Source: DASPXY01 sp038227745 (GTDB taxonomy: Bacteria; Planctomycetota; Planctomycetia; Gemmatales; Gemmataceae). From it: a DNA stretch of 13,941 bases. This document shows positions 8,039 through 13,941 of the stretch, in pieces (positions within the stretch are counted from its first letter, which is position 1; each line of letters starts with the position of its first letter). The translations under genes were made by a program, and so were the position numbers. The notes below the pieces were generated by a model. It was not told where the DNA came from and did no database searches. It worked only from the letters and a program-made list of their open reading frames with translations. Where the stretch lies: assembly GCA_038227745.1 (NCBI GenBank), contig JBBRPS010000191.1, forward strand, positions 1 to 13,941. The letters run 5' to 3'.

Positions 8039-10203
8039 AAGTCGCGAACGTGGCCGTCTGTTTGGCACTCGCCGCCTCTGCCGGCCTGGGGCTGGCCGGC
8101 GAAGGGCCGGTGCTGAAGCAGGAGCCGAACACCTGGATCAAGCGCAGCCCGCTGCCGGGAGGGCCGCCCTCGCCGGGCATGGGCTACGAGGCGTCGCTGG
8201 CCTACGACCCGCGCGCGAAGCTCGTCATCCGCTGGGCCGGCCACAACCAGGGCGGCGGCGGTGAGCAGAACGCCGAGACGTGGACCTACGACCCGGCCAC
8301 CGCCCGCTGGGCGCTGAAGGAACCCAACACGTCGCCGCCCGGCGTCTGCTGCGCCCAGCAGAACGTCTTCGACGCCGACCGCGGCCGCTTCCTGCGCTTC
8401 GCCGGCTTCAGCGGAAATCACGGATGGCAATACTTCAAGGAAATCTATCTCAACAACAGCGCCGTCTGGAGCTACGACCTGGCCACGAACACCTGGCGCG
8501 ACCTGCGCACGGTCCCCGCTCCGGTCGTCTCCCCGCTCCGCTGTGCCGCCTGGGACAGCGATCACCAGGTCGCCGTCGTTTTCGGCGGCGAGGGCAGCAC
8601 CGACGGCACGCTTGTCTTCGACCCCTACACCAACGCCTGGATACGCATGGCCCCGGCGCGGCAGCCCGCCTTCCGCAGCGCCGGCAACATGGCCTATGAC
8701 GCGCGCCGAAAGCTCCACGTCCTGTTCGGGACGCAGTTCAGCGACGACCCGCACACCTGGGGCTACGACCTGCGCCAGAACGAGTGGCGCGACCTGCAGC
8801 CCGTCGTGCAGCCGCCGACCGACCGCAACGACGCCGTCCTCGCCTACGACGCACGCAACCGCGCGGTCATCGCCTCGGTGCGCGCGATCGACCGGACCGA
8901 CGGCAAGGAGGTGGTCGATGGGCATTACGAGACGTGGACCTACGAGGGCGGCAAGAACACCTGGACGAAGAGGAATCCGCCCGCCGAGCCGCCGGGTTGG
9001 GGCAACCGCCGGCGCATCGTGGTCTACGTGCCTGACCAGAACGTCGTGCTGATGGAGAACTACGTCAACCCGTCGCAGCGCGTCAAGGGCGTGGAGCGCG
9101 AGCAGCAGATGTGGACCTACCGTTACGCCGACCCGGCGCCCGAACCCGGGCCACTGCCGCCGATGGATCTGCGCGTCTCCACGAGCAAGGGCGGGGCCAC
9201 GCTCTCGTGGAAACCCAGTCCGTCGCCGGGCGTGGCCGGCTACGTCGTCCACCGCGGCGCGGGCGCGAAGCCGTGGCAGGTTGACTTCCGGGAGGTCGGC
9301 CGCGTGGACGGCAACGGGACGTTGTTCCGCGACCCCGACCTGCGCCGCGGGACCGTCTACGTCTACCACGTCGAGGCCCTCGGCGCCGACGGTAAGGCGG
9401 GGCAGCCGAGCCTGAAGGTTCGCACCCAGCCGCGGACCGTCGAGGACGTCGTCGTCTCGGTCCTGTCGGCGCACGAAGCCCGCCTCGCCTGGCCCGCGCC
9501 GCCGGGCGATGACGTCGCCGGCTATCACGTCGAACGCGCCCCCGTCGAGGTCCTCAGCGAAGACCAGATCCTCCGCCTGAAGAAGGACACGCCGCCCCTG
9601 GCCGAGCCGAGCGTCGGCGCCATCCGCGCCATCGGTGCCTTCGTGAGGCTGACCGAGCAACCGCTCAAGGAGATGACCTTCACCGACCGGACGCTCGACC
9701 TGACGAGGCCGGCCGTGGTCGAGGGGAAGCCGCTGCTCACGCGCCGGTTCCCGGCCGACCGCCTCGACGCGAAGGGCGAGCCGTACCGCCACGGCGTCTA
9801 CGCCTACCGCGTCCGCGCCGTCAACCGCCTGGGCGTCGAGGGAGGCGCGGGGCCGTACGCCCTGACGATCCCGTCGGCCCCACAATGGCTGTTCGCGCGG
9901 GAGGACGGCGGCCGCTGTCACCTCAAGTGGGCGGCCAACCCCGAACAGAAGGTGCGCGGCTATCGCGTCTACCGCATGGAGTCGCCGCGGATCAATGGCC
10001 CGGGGCAGAAGGTGACGCGCCTGACCGCCGAGCCCGTGACCGAGACGCGCTTCACCGACGCCGGGCCGGGCAAGGTGACGCGGCGCTACTGGATCGTCGC
10101 GGTGGACGCCCTGGGGCAGGAGGGCTTCCCTTCGGCCCCCGCGTGGCACTACCGCCAGTTCCGCCGCGCCTACGAGCCCTTCGTCGGGGAATGGCACCAG
10201 TAA
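8035..10203 (+). CDS. Secreted kelch-like propeller protein with fibronectin type III modules
   Basis: 722 residues from the ATG at 8035, with GGAG about 7 nt upstream and a signal peptide directly after it (MKVANVAVCLALAASAGLGL, cleavage near residue 21-24). The frame is open 45 codons further upstream, but that would bury the signal. Residues about 30-365 contain six or so kelch/galactose-oxidase-type blades (ETWTYDPATARW, AVWSYDLATNTW, TLVFDPYTNAW, HTWGYDLRQNEW, ETWTYEGGKNTW, QMWTYRY). Three fibronectin-III-like modules follow at about 375-465, 470-625 and 630-720 (ATLSWKPSPSPGVAGYVVHR; ARLAWPAPPGDDVAGYHVER; CHLKWAANPEQKVRGYRVYR). No catalytic residue set is evident. The role is probably extracellular binding of glycan or protein (inference). 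It lies just upstream of the microcompartment operon, but a separate promoter follows it, so it is likely not part of that operon. Confidence 0.9.
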   Translation: MKVANVAVCLALAASAGLGLAGEGPVLKQEPNTWIKRSPLPGGPPSPGMGYEASLAYDPRAKLVIRWAGHNQGGGGEQNAETWTYDPATARWALKEPNTSPPGVCCAQQNVFDADRGRFLRFAGFSGNHGWQYFKEIYLNNSAVWSYDLATNTWRDLRTVPAPVVSPLRCAAWDSDHQVAVVFGGEGSTDGTLVFDPYTNAWIRMAPARQPAFRSAGNMAYDARRKLHVLFGTQFSDDPHTWGYDLRQNEWRDLQPVVQPPTDRNDAVLAYDARNRAVIASVRAIDRTDGKEVVDGHYETWTYEGGKNTWTKRNPPAEPPGWGNRRRIVVYVPDQNVVLMENYVNPSQRVKGVEREQQMWTYRYADPAPEPGPLPPMDLRVSTSKGGATLSWKPSPSPGVAGYVVHRGAGAKPWQVDFREVGRVDGNGTLFRDPDLRRGTVYVYHVEALGADGKAGQPSLKVRTQPRTVEDVVVSVLSAHEARLAWPAPPGDDVAGYHVERAPVEVLSEDQILRLKKDTPPLAEPSVGAIRAIGAFVRLTEQPLKEMTFTDRTLDLTRPAVVEGKPLLTRRFPADRLDAKGEPYRHGVYAYRVRAVNRLGVEGGAGPYALTIPSAPQWLFAREDGGRCHLKWAANPEQKVRGYRVYRMESPRINGPGQKVTRLTAEPVTETRFTDAGPGKVTRRYWIVAVDALGQEGFPSAPAWHYRQFRRAYEPFVGEWHQ

Positions 10204-10258
10204 GGCGAGCGGCAGGTGCTGGTTTCCCATGAAAATGGAAAAAGTCGAAGGATAATGC

Positions 10259-10288
10259 TTGACAGGCACTCTCTTCCGCGCGTATTCT
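10259..10288 (+). promoter_or_regulatory. Sigma70-type promoter for the microcompartment operon
   Basis: A -35 box TTGACA (10259-10264) and a -10 box TATTCT (10283-10288) are separated by 18 nt. They lie 55 nt before the GTG start of the DeoR gene and after the stop of the kelch-like gene. The -35 is a full consensus match and the -10 matches 4 of 6 (TATAAT). This is the best promoter in the window. Confidence 0.65.
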
Positions 10289-10318
10289 AGCGAAAGCTAT
10301 CATCGCGTGACGCTTTTC
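10289..10318 (+). promoter_or_regulatory. Putative DeoR-type operator between promoter and start codon
   Basis: Directly after the -10 box, TAGC-GAAA-GCTA forms a small palindrome (about 10288-10299). CGAAAGC (10291-10297) is mirrored imperfectly by GCTTTTC (10312-10318). DeoR-family repressors often bind paired AAAGC/GCTTT-like sites, and this position overlaps the expected transcription start, so autorepression is plausible. No experimental consensus for this regulator is known to me. Confidence 0.35.
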
Positions 10319-10343
10319 AATCAAGATCTCTCAGGATCGTGCA

Positions 10344-11141
10344 GTGCTTGTCGAGGAACGCCGTCAACGTGTGCTGGACCTGATCTGTCGCCAGGGCTTC
10401 GCCTCTCTGGCCGACCTGGCCCAGACCATTCGGGTGTCGGAATCGACCCTGCGGCGCGACCTCGACCACCTCGACCAGAAGGGGCTGATCAAGCGGACGC
10501 ACGGCGGGGCGATGGTCGTCGCCGACGACGGGGCGCTGCCTGCCCTGGAGGAACGCTCCGCGCGCGAGACGGATGAAAAGCGCCTGGTCGCCCGCGCGGC
10601 GGCGGCGCGGATCCGCGACGGCGACGCGATCCTCCTCGACGGCGGCACGACCACGCTCGAGGTCGCCCGCCTCCTCATCGGGCGGCCGCTACAGATCGTG
10701 ACCAACAGCCTGCCGATCGCGAACCTGTTCGCCAGCAGCCGCGAGAGCGAGCTGATCCTGCTCGGCGGCTACATCTATCCGCGCACGGGCGTGGCCCTCG
10801 GGCCGCTGACCATGCGGATGCTGCCCGACGTCCACGTCCACCAGACGATCCTGAGCGTCGGCGGCATCACGGCGAAGGGGCTGTTCAACAGCAACGTCCT
10901 GCTGGTCGAGACGGAGCGGCAGATGATGCGCTGCGCCGACGAGGTCGTCGTCGTCGCGGACCACACGAAGGTCGGCCGGCAGGCGCTGGCGTTCCTGTGC
11001 GAGCTGTCGGTGATCGACACGCTGATCGTGGACCGGGGGCTGACCGCCGAGCAGCGGGCGCTGATCGACGGGGCGGACGTCCGGCTGATCGTGGCCGGCG
11101 AGAACGAGAACGGCAGAGCGGGGGAAGGGTTTCACGCATGA
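10344..11141 (+). CDS. DeoR-family transcriptional regulator
   Basis: 265 residues, full length for the family. The start is a GTG at 10344 with AGGA 7 nt upstream; the product begins MLVEERRQRVLDLI as is usual. Residues about 6-58 are the DeoR winged helix-turn-helix (FASLADLAQTIRVSESTLRR, then DHLDQKGLIKRTHGGAM). The C-terminal effector domain (about 75-245) has the sugar-phosphate binding pattern LDGGTTTLEVARLL, the TNS motif, ILLGGYIYPRTG, and ADHTKVGR near the end. Family members are usually repressors relieved by a phosphorylated sugar. As first gene of a PVM microcompartment operon it probably senses a fucose or rhamnose pathway intermediate (inference). Its TGA overlaps the ATG of pduL (ATGA), so the two are translationally coupled. 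Confidence 0.94.
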   Translation: MLVEERRQRVLDLICRQGFASLADLAQTIRVSESTLRRDLDHLDQKGLIKRTHGGAMVVADDGALPALEERSARETDEKRLVARAAAARIRDGDAILLDGGTTTLEVARLLIGRPLQIVTNSLPIANLFASSRESELILLGGYIYPRTGVALGPLTMRMLPDVHVHQTILSVGGITAKGLFNSNVLLVETERQMMRCADEVVVVADHTKVGRQALAFLCELSVIDTLIVDRGLTAEQRALIDGADVRLIVAGENENGRAGEGFHA

Positions 11142-11812
11142 GCACGGCGACGATCAACCGCGCACTGGTGGAGCGCCTGGTGCGCCAGGCGCTGACGCAG
11201 CAGCTGACGAACGGTCATGCGGGCAACGGCCGCACGGCGGAGCCGCGGCTGGTGGTGAACATCTCGGCGCGGCACTGCCACGTCACGCCGGAGGACCTGG
11301 AACAGCTGTTCGGCAAGGGCCACAAGCTGACGGTCCACAAACCGCTCTACCAGGACGGCTTCTTCGCGGCGGCCGAGACGGTGACGATCATCGGGCCGCG
11401 GCACCGGATGATTACCGGGCTGCGCATCCTCGGGCCGTGCCGCGACCACAGCCAGGTGGAGCTGGCGTTCACCGACGCCATCTCACTGGGGCTGGACATC
11501 CCGGTGCGCAAGAGCGGCGACCACCGCGACTCGCCGGGCTGCTACCTGCTTGGGCCGGCGGGCATGATCGAGTTGCCGCGCGGCGTGATCCGGCACGAGC
11601 GCCACGTCCACATGGGGCCGGCGGACGCGGCCCACCACGGCGTCAAGGACGGCGGCCGGCTGAACCTGCGGGTCCAGAGCGGTTGCTCGATGGTGCTGGA
11701 GGACCTGCTCGTCCGGGTGGCACCCGGCGTCAAGTTGGAGGTCCACCTGGACACCGACGAGGGCAACGCCTGCGACCTGCCGCACGCGACCAAGGTTGAA
11801 TTGTTCAAATAG
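11138..11812 (+). CDS. pduL: Phosphate propanoyltransferase PduL (microcompartment phosphotransacylase)
   Basis: 224 residues, ATG at 11138 with GGAAGGG upstream. It swaps CoA for phosphate on acyl-CoA (propionyl- or acetyl-CoA) inside the shell, regenerating CoA for the aldehyde dehydrogenase. Residues about 3-24 form an amphipathic helix (TINRALVERLVRQALTQQLT) followed by a Gly/Asn-rich linker; this is a typical encapsulation peptide that targets cargo to the shell. The double PTAC core starts at about 37 (LVVNISARHCHVTPEDLEQLFG) and repeats near 150 (GVIRHERHVHMGPADA). Candidate metal ligands are H46, H48, E98, H156, H158 and H203, consistent with the two-metal site of the PduL family. Length and motifs are complete. 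Context (DeoR before, BMC-H after) fits the planctomycete PVM locus. Confidence 0.95.
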   Translation: MSTATINRALVERLVRQALTQQLTNGHAGNGRTAEPRLVVNISARHCHVTPEDLEQLFGKGHKLTVHKPLYQDGFFAAAETVTIIGPRHRMITGLRILGPCRDHSQVELAFTDAISLGLDIPVRKSGDHRDSPGCYLLGPAGMIELPRGVIRHERHVHMGPADAAHHGVKDGGRLNLRVQSGCSMVLEDLLVRVAPGVKLEVHLDTDEGNACDLPHATKVELFK

Positions 11813-11823
11813 ACATCAAGTTC

Positions 11824-11851
11824 AAGCCCACGGGTAGCAACCCGTGGGCTT
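11824..11851 (+). terminator. Strong intercistronic hairpin between pduL and the first BMC-H gene
   Basis: AAGCCCACGGGT (11824-11835), loop AGCA, ACCCGTGGGCTT (11840-11851): a perfect 12-bp stem 12 nt after the pduL stop, followed by TAAT. The U-run is short (about three), so it may only partly terminate transcription, or it may be a REP-like repeat protecting mRNA 3' ends. In either case it sits where enzyme expression could be separated from shell expression. Confidence 0.55.
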
Positions 11852-11858
11852 TAATCCC

Positions 11859-11879
11859 TGACTCCTGACTCCTGACTCC
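11859..11879 (+). repeat. Three tandem copies of a 7-bp unit (TGACTCC)
   Basis: TGACTCC is repeated exactly three times and is followed at once by TGGAGG, whose GGAGG (11881-11885) is the ribosome binding site of the first BMC-H gene (5 nt before its ATG). The repeat complements the Shine-Dalgarno loosely (CTCC with GGAG), so it could mask it in the mRNA. Copy number may vary between strains. Confidence 0.6.
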
Positions 11880-11890
11880 TGGAGGTACTG

Positions 11891-12211
11891 ATGGCGAGTT
11901 CCCACATGGAAGCCCTTGGCATGATCGAGACCAAGGGTTTGGTGGCGCTGATCGAGGCGAGCGACGCCATGCTGAAATCGGCGAACGTGACGCTGATGGG
12001 CTGGCAGAAGATCGGCAGCGGCCTGGTGACGGCGATGGTGGTCGGCGACGTGGCCGCGGTCAAGGCCGCGATCGACGCCGGCGCCGCCGCGGCCAGCCGC
12101 GTCGGCGAGGTGATCGGCGTGCAGGTCATCCCGAGGCCGCACGAGGACCTCGGCACCGTGCTGCCCCTCGCCGGGAAAAAACAGGCGGCCGCGGCCGCGG
12201 GCGTCAGCTGA
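11891..12211 (+). CDS. BMC-H hexameric microcompartment shell protein (first copy)
   Basis: 106 residues, a single BMC domain (Pfam BMC, about residues 6-88), with a perfect GGAGG 5 nt before the ATG. Conserved features are EALGMIETKGLVALIEASDA, KSANVTL, then the pore loop KIGSG (40-44), GDVAAVKAAIDAGAAAA, and VIPRPHEDL near the end. The pore motif is the same as in PduA-type shell proteins, whose small polar pore passes metabolites such as diols or aldehydes. A C-terminal tail (GKKQAAAAAGVS) extends beyond the domain. It tiles the shell facets as hexamers. Confidence 0.97.
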   Translation: MASSHMEALGMIETKGLVALIEASDAMLKSANVTLMGWQKIGSGLVTAMVVGDVAAVKAAIDAGAAAASRVGEVIGVQVIPRPHEDLGTVLPLAGKKQAAAAAGVS

Positions 12212-12242
12212 TCCACGCATAACCCCCTGAGGACACACTCCG

Positions 12243-12542
12243 ATGGCGAACAACAGTATGAGGAACAGCAACCACGAGGCGCTGGGCCTGATCGAGACGA
12301 AGGGTCTGATCGCGACGATCGCCGCGACCGACGCCATGTGCAAGGCGGCGAACGTGACGCTGGCCGGCCAGGTGCAGATCGGCGGCGCGTACGTGACGAC
12401 GTTCGTGCGCGGCGACGTCGGCTCGGTGCGGGCCGCGGTGGACGCCGGCTCGAACGCGGCCAGCCAGCACGGCGAGTTGGTCACTGCCCACGTCATCCCG
12501 CGGCCGGAAGAGGCGGTGCTGGACACCTTCCTGGGCCGTTAA
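12243..12542 (+). CDS. BMC-H hexameric microcompartment shell protein (second copy)
   Basis: 99 residues, a single BMC domain at about 11-93: HEALGLIETKGLIATIAATD, KAANVTL, GDVGSVRAAVDAGSNAAS, VIPRPEEAV. It begins with a short polar N-terminal tail (MANNSMRNSN). GAGGA lies about 9 nt before the ATG. The pore loop reads QIGGAY (45-50) rather than KIGSG as in the first copy, so the two hexamers probably have different pore chemistry. It follows the first copy after a 31-nt gap and is clearly a paralogue, suggesting an old duplication with divergence of the pore. Confidence 0.96.
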   Translation: MANNSMRNSNHEALGLIETKGLIATIAATDAMCKAANVTLAGQVQIGGAYVTTFVRGDVGSVRAAVDAGSNAASQHGELVTAHVIPRPEEAVLDTFLGR

Positions 12543-12547
12543 CCACT

Positions 12548-12633
12548 CGTTTAGCCGCGAGCCTCGGGCGAGCGCGAGCCAACGCGCTCGCCCCCCGCGT
12601 AGCGGGATCTGGCTCACCGCTCGCGGCTAAACG
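12548..12633. repeat. Three-way-junction inverted repeat between the second BMC-H and acetate kinase genes
   Basis: Outer arms CGTTTAGCCGCGAGC (12548-12562) and GCTCGCGGCTAAACG (12619-12633) are perfectly complementary over 15 bp. Inside are a perfect 11-bp hairpin GGGCGAGCGCG/CGCGCTCGCCC (12566-12576 with 12583-12593, loop AGCCAA) and a 5-bp hairpin CCCGC-GTA-GCGGG (12594-12606). The fold is a cloverleaf-like element of 86 nt with no T-run. It begins 6 nt after the BMC-H stop codon and is most like a REP/REPIN-type repeat or an mRNA-stabilising structure. The stretch up to the next start (12634-12659) includes another small GC hairpin. Confidence 0.75.
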
Positions 12634-12659
12634 GGGCGCCGGGTTTCCCCGGATAACCC

Positions 12660-13941
12660 ATGAAAATCCTTGTCGCGAACCTGGGCAGCACGAGCTTCAA
12701 GTACCGCCTCTTCGACATGGCGGATGAGCGCCTGCTGGCCCGGGGCGGCGTCGAGCGCATCGGCTCCGACAAGGCGCGCTGCTACGTCTCGGCGGGCGGC
12801 ATCTTCGAGGAGACACAGCTGGCGGCGCCCGACCACGCGGCGGCGGTGCGGCTGTGCCTGCAGCAGCTCTCCGACCCGCGCCTCAAGTGCCTCAAGGAGC
12901 CGTCCGAGCTGGCGGCCATCGGCTTCAAGGCCGTCCACGCCGAGGGCCTGACCGGCGTCCACCGCGTCGATGAGAAGGTGCTGGCGGCGATGGAGGCCTA
13001 CGCCGACGTTGCCCCGGCACACAACCCGCCCTACGTCGCGGCGATGCGGCTGCTGGCGCGGGAGCTGCCTGAGCTGCCGCTGGTGGCCGCCTTCGAGACC
13101 GGCTTTCACGAGACCATCCCGCCGGCGCGGCGGCTGTACGCGGTGCCGCTGGAGTGGGCCGAGAAGTACGGCGTCAAGCGCTGGGGCTTCCACGGCGCCA
13201 GCCACCGCTACATCGCCGAGCGCATGGCGCAGCTGCTGCGCAACTCGCAGATCCGCGTGATCTCCTGCCACCTCGGCGGCAGCAGCTCCGTCTGCGCCAT
13301 CCGCGCCGGCAAGTCGGTCGGCAACAGCCTGGGCATGAGTCCGCAGAGCGGCCTGCCCCACAACAACCGCGTCGGCGACTTCGACGTCTTCGCCCTGCCC
13401 GCCCTGATGCGCCACACCGGCAAGACGCTGGAGCAGTTGCTCGACGACCTGGCGAACCGCTCGGGGCTGGAGGGCGTCAGCGGTATCAGCAGCGACCTGC
13501 GCGACATCGAGACGGCGGCGGCGGCGGGCCACGAGCGGGCGAAGCTGGCGATCGGCGTTTTCGCCGATGCGGTGCGGCACTACCTCGGTGCGTACCTGCT
13601 GCAACTCGGCGGCGCCGACGCGATCGTCTTCACCGGCGGCATCGGCGAGAACTCGCCGACGATGCGCGAGGCGATCTGTGCGAACCTGGACTGGTTCGGC
13701 ATCGCCCTGGACCCGGCGCTGAACGCCAAGGGCGAGGCCGAGTCGCGCATCGACGCGCTGGGCGGCCGCGTGCAGCTGTGGATCATGCCGACGAACGAGG
13801 AGCTGATCGTCGCCCGGCAGTCCCGCGCGATGCGGCACACGTCGTCAACGTTGGCCCGCGGCACGCGGTCGGTCAGCTCCGAGCGTACGATGCGCAGCGA
13901 GCTGTCGCGCGCCGCGTACCGGCCGCCGATCGTGTTGCTGC
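12660..13941 (+). CDS. ackA: Acetate kinase homologue of the microcompartment locus, C-terminus outside window
   Basis: The frame is open from ATG 12660 to the edge (427 codons). The upstream ribosome binding site is weak (CCGGATAACCC). Acetate kinase makes ATP and acetate (or propionate) from acyl-phosphate, here the product of PduL. Visible motifs: NLGSTSFK (7-14), AHNPP with H121, WGFHGASH with H178, CHLGGSSS (203-210), R237 in NNRVGDFD, GVSGISSDLRDIE, FTGGIGENS, and PTNEEL (377-382). Compared with the Methanosarcina thermophila enzyme, the positions of R91, D148 and N211 appear here as K90 (GFKAVH), E146 (FETGFH) and G207. I checked the three codons in the sequence. The frame continues at least 45 residues past the NEE motif, longer than the usual roughly 25. 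It is either a divergent acetate kinase with shifted substrate or rate, or an ASKHA relative with another acceptor. Confidence 0.9.
   Translation, partial: MKILVANLGSTSFKYRLFDMADERLLARGGVERIGSDKARCYVSAGGIFEETQLAAPDHAAAVRLCLQQLSDPRLKCLKEPSELAAIGFKAVHAEGLTGVHRVDEKVLAAMEAYADVAPAHNPPYVAAMRLLARELPELPLVAAFETGFHETIPPARRLYAVPLEWAEKYGVKRWGFHGASHRYIAERMAQLLRNSQIRVISCHLGGSSSVCAIRAGKSVGNSLGMSPQSGLPHNNRVGDFDVFALPALMRHTGKTLEQLLDDLANRSGLEGVSGISSDLRDIETAAAAGHERAKLAIGVFADAVRHYLGAYLLQLGGADAIVFTGGIGENSPTMREAICANLDWFGIALDPALNAKGEAESRIDALGGRVQLWIMPTNEELIVARQSRAMRHTSSTLARGTRSVSSERTMRSELSRAAYRPPIVLL

Noticed and set aside
10222..10241. TTTCCCAT/ATGGAAAA imperfect hairpin after the kelch gene as a terminator
   Set aside because: Seven pairs with a bulge and an A-run instead of a U-run on the coding strand; too weak to call.
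7783..10269. 828-codon minus-strand open frame
   Set aside because: It is antisense to the kelch/FN3 gene, which has a signal peptide and clear repeats. The product is low-complexity Arg/Val/Gly/Leu-rich and has no credible start context.
12627..13838. 403-codon minus-strand open frame
   Set aside because: Antisense shadow of the acetate kinase gene; Gln/Arg/Val-rich with no motif.
1..13941. CRISPR arrays, tRNA or rRNA genes, insertion-sequence transposases, integrases, toxin-antitoxin pairs
   Set aside because: I looked on both strands and found no regularly spaced repeats, no tRNA-like arms and no transposase or integrase motifs.

Overview
The window looks like a high-GC planctomycete chromosome. 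The signs are a secreted giant protein with a planctomycete-type N-terminal LEALEDRL motif, a short secreted protein resembling the planctomycete TIGR03067 family, an ECF sigma factor of the planctomycete type next to a Ser/Thr kinase fused to WD40 repeats, and the start of a PVM-type (Planctomycetes-Verrucomicrobia) bacterial microcompartment (BMC) operon. The species cannot be named from the sequence.

Left part, minus strand (1-7579). A large extracellular protein runs off the left edge (1-2694). It carries a beta-propeller-like repeat region, a cadherin/Ig-like module, a LamG domain and MBG-like Ig repeats. Next come a 106-bp imperfect palindrome (2838-2943) and a small secreted protein (2945-3301) that stops one base from the palindrome and may have been shortened by it. 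Then come a 1172-residue membrane kinase with a WD40 region (3451-6969) and, upstream and overlapping it by 14 nt, an ECF sigma factor (6956-7579). These last two form a sigma-kinase operon.

Middle (7580-10203). The divergent intergenic region holds two clean hairpins, a repeat-like block and a 38-codon ORF (7922-8038) that resembles the N-terminus of a mandelate racemase/enolase-superfamily enzyme. That ORF ends in an ATGA overlap with a secreted kelch-like/fibronectin-III protein (8035-10203).

Right part, plus strand (10259-13941). A sigma70-like promoter (TTGACA-18-TATTCT) precedes a DeoR-family regulator, the phosphotransacylase PduL (ATGA overlap), two BMC-H shell proteins and an acetate kinase homologue cut by the window end. 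In characterised planctomycete PVM loci this compartment serves L-fucose/L-rhamnose breakdown through lactaldehyde. PduL recycles CoA by making acyl-phosphate, and acetate kinase makes ATP from it. The pentamer shell genes, aldehyde dehydrogenase and aldolase are probably beyond the right edge.

Three points deserve attention: the acetate kinase homologue has substitutions at three positions that are catalytic or substrate-binding in well-studied acetate kinases; two strong inverted-repeat structures sit between genes of the BMC operon and could set shell-to-enzyme ratios; and a palindromic element abuts a possibly truncated gene.
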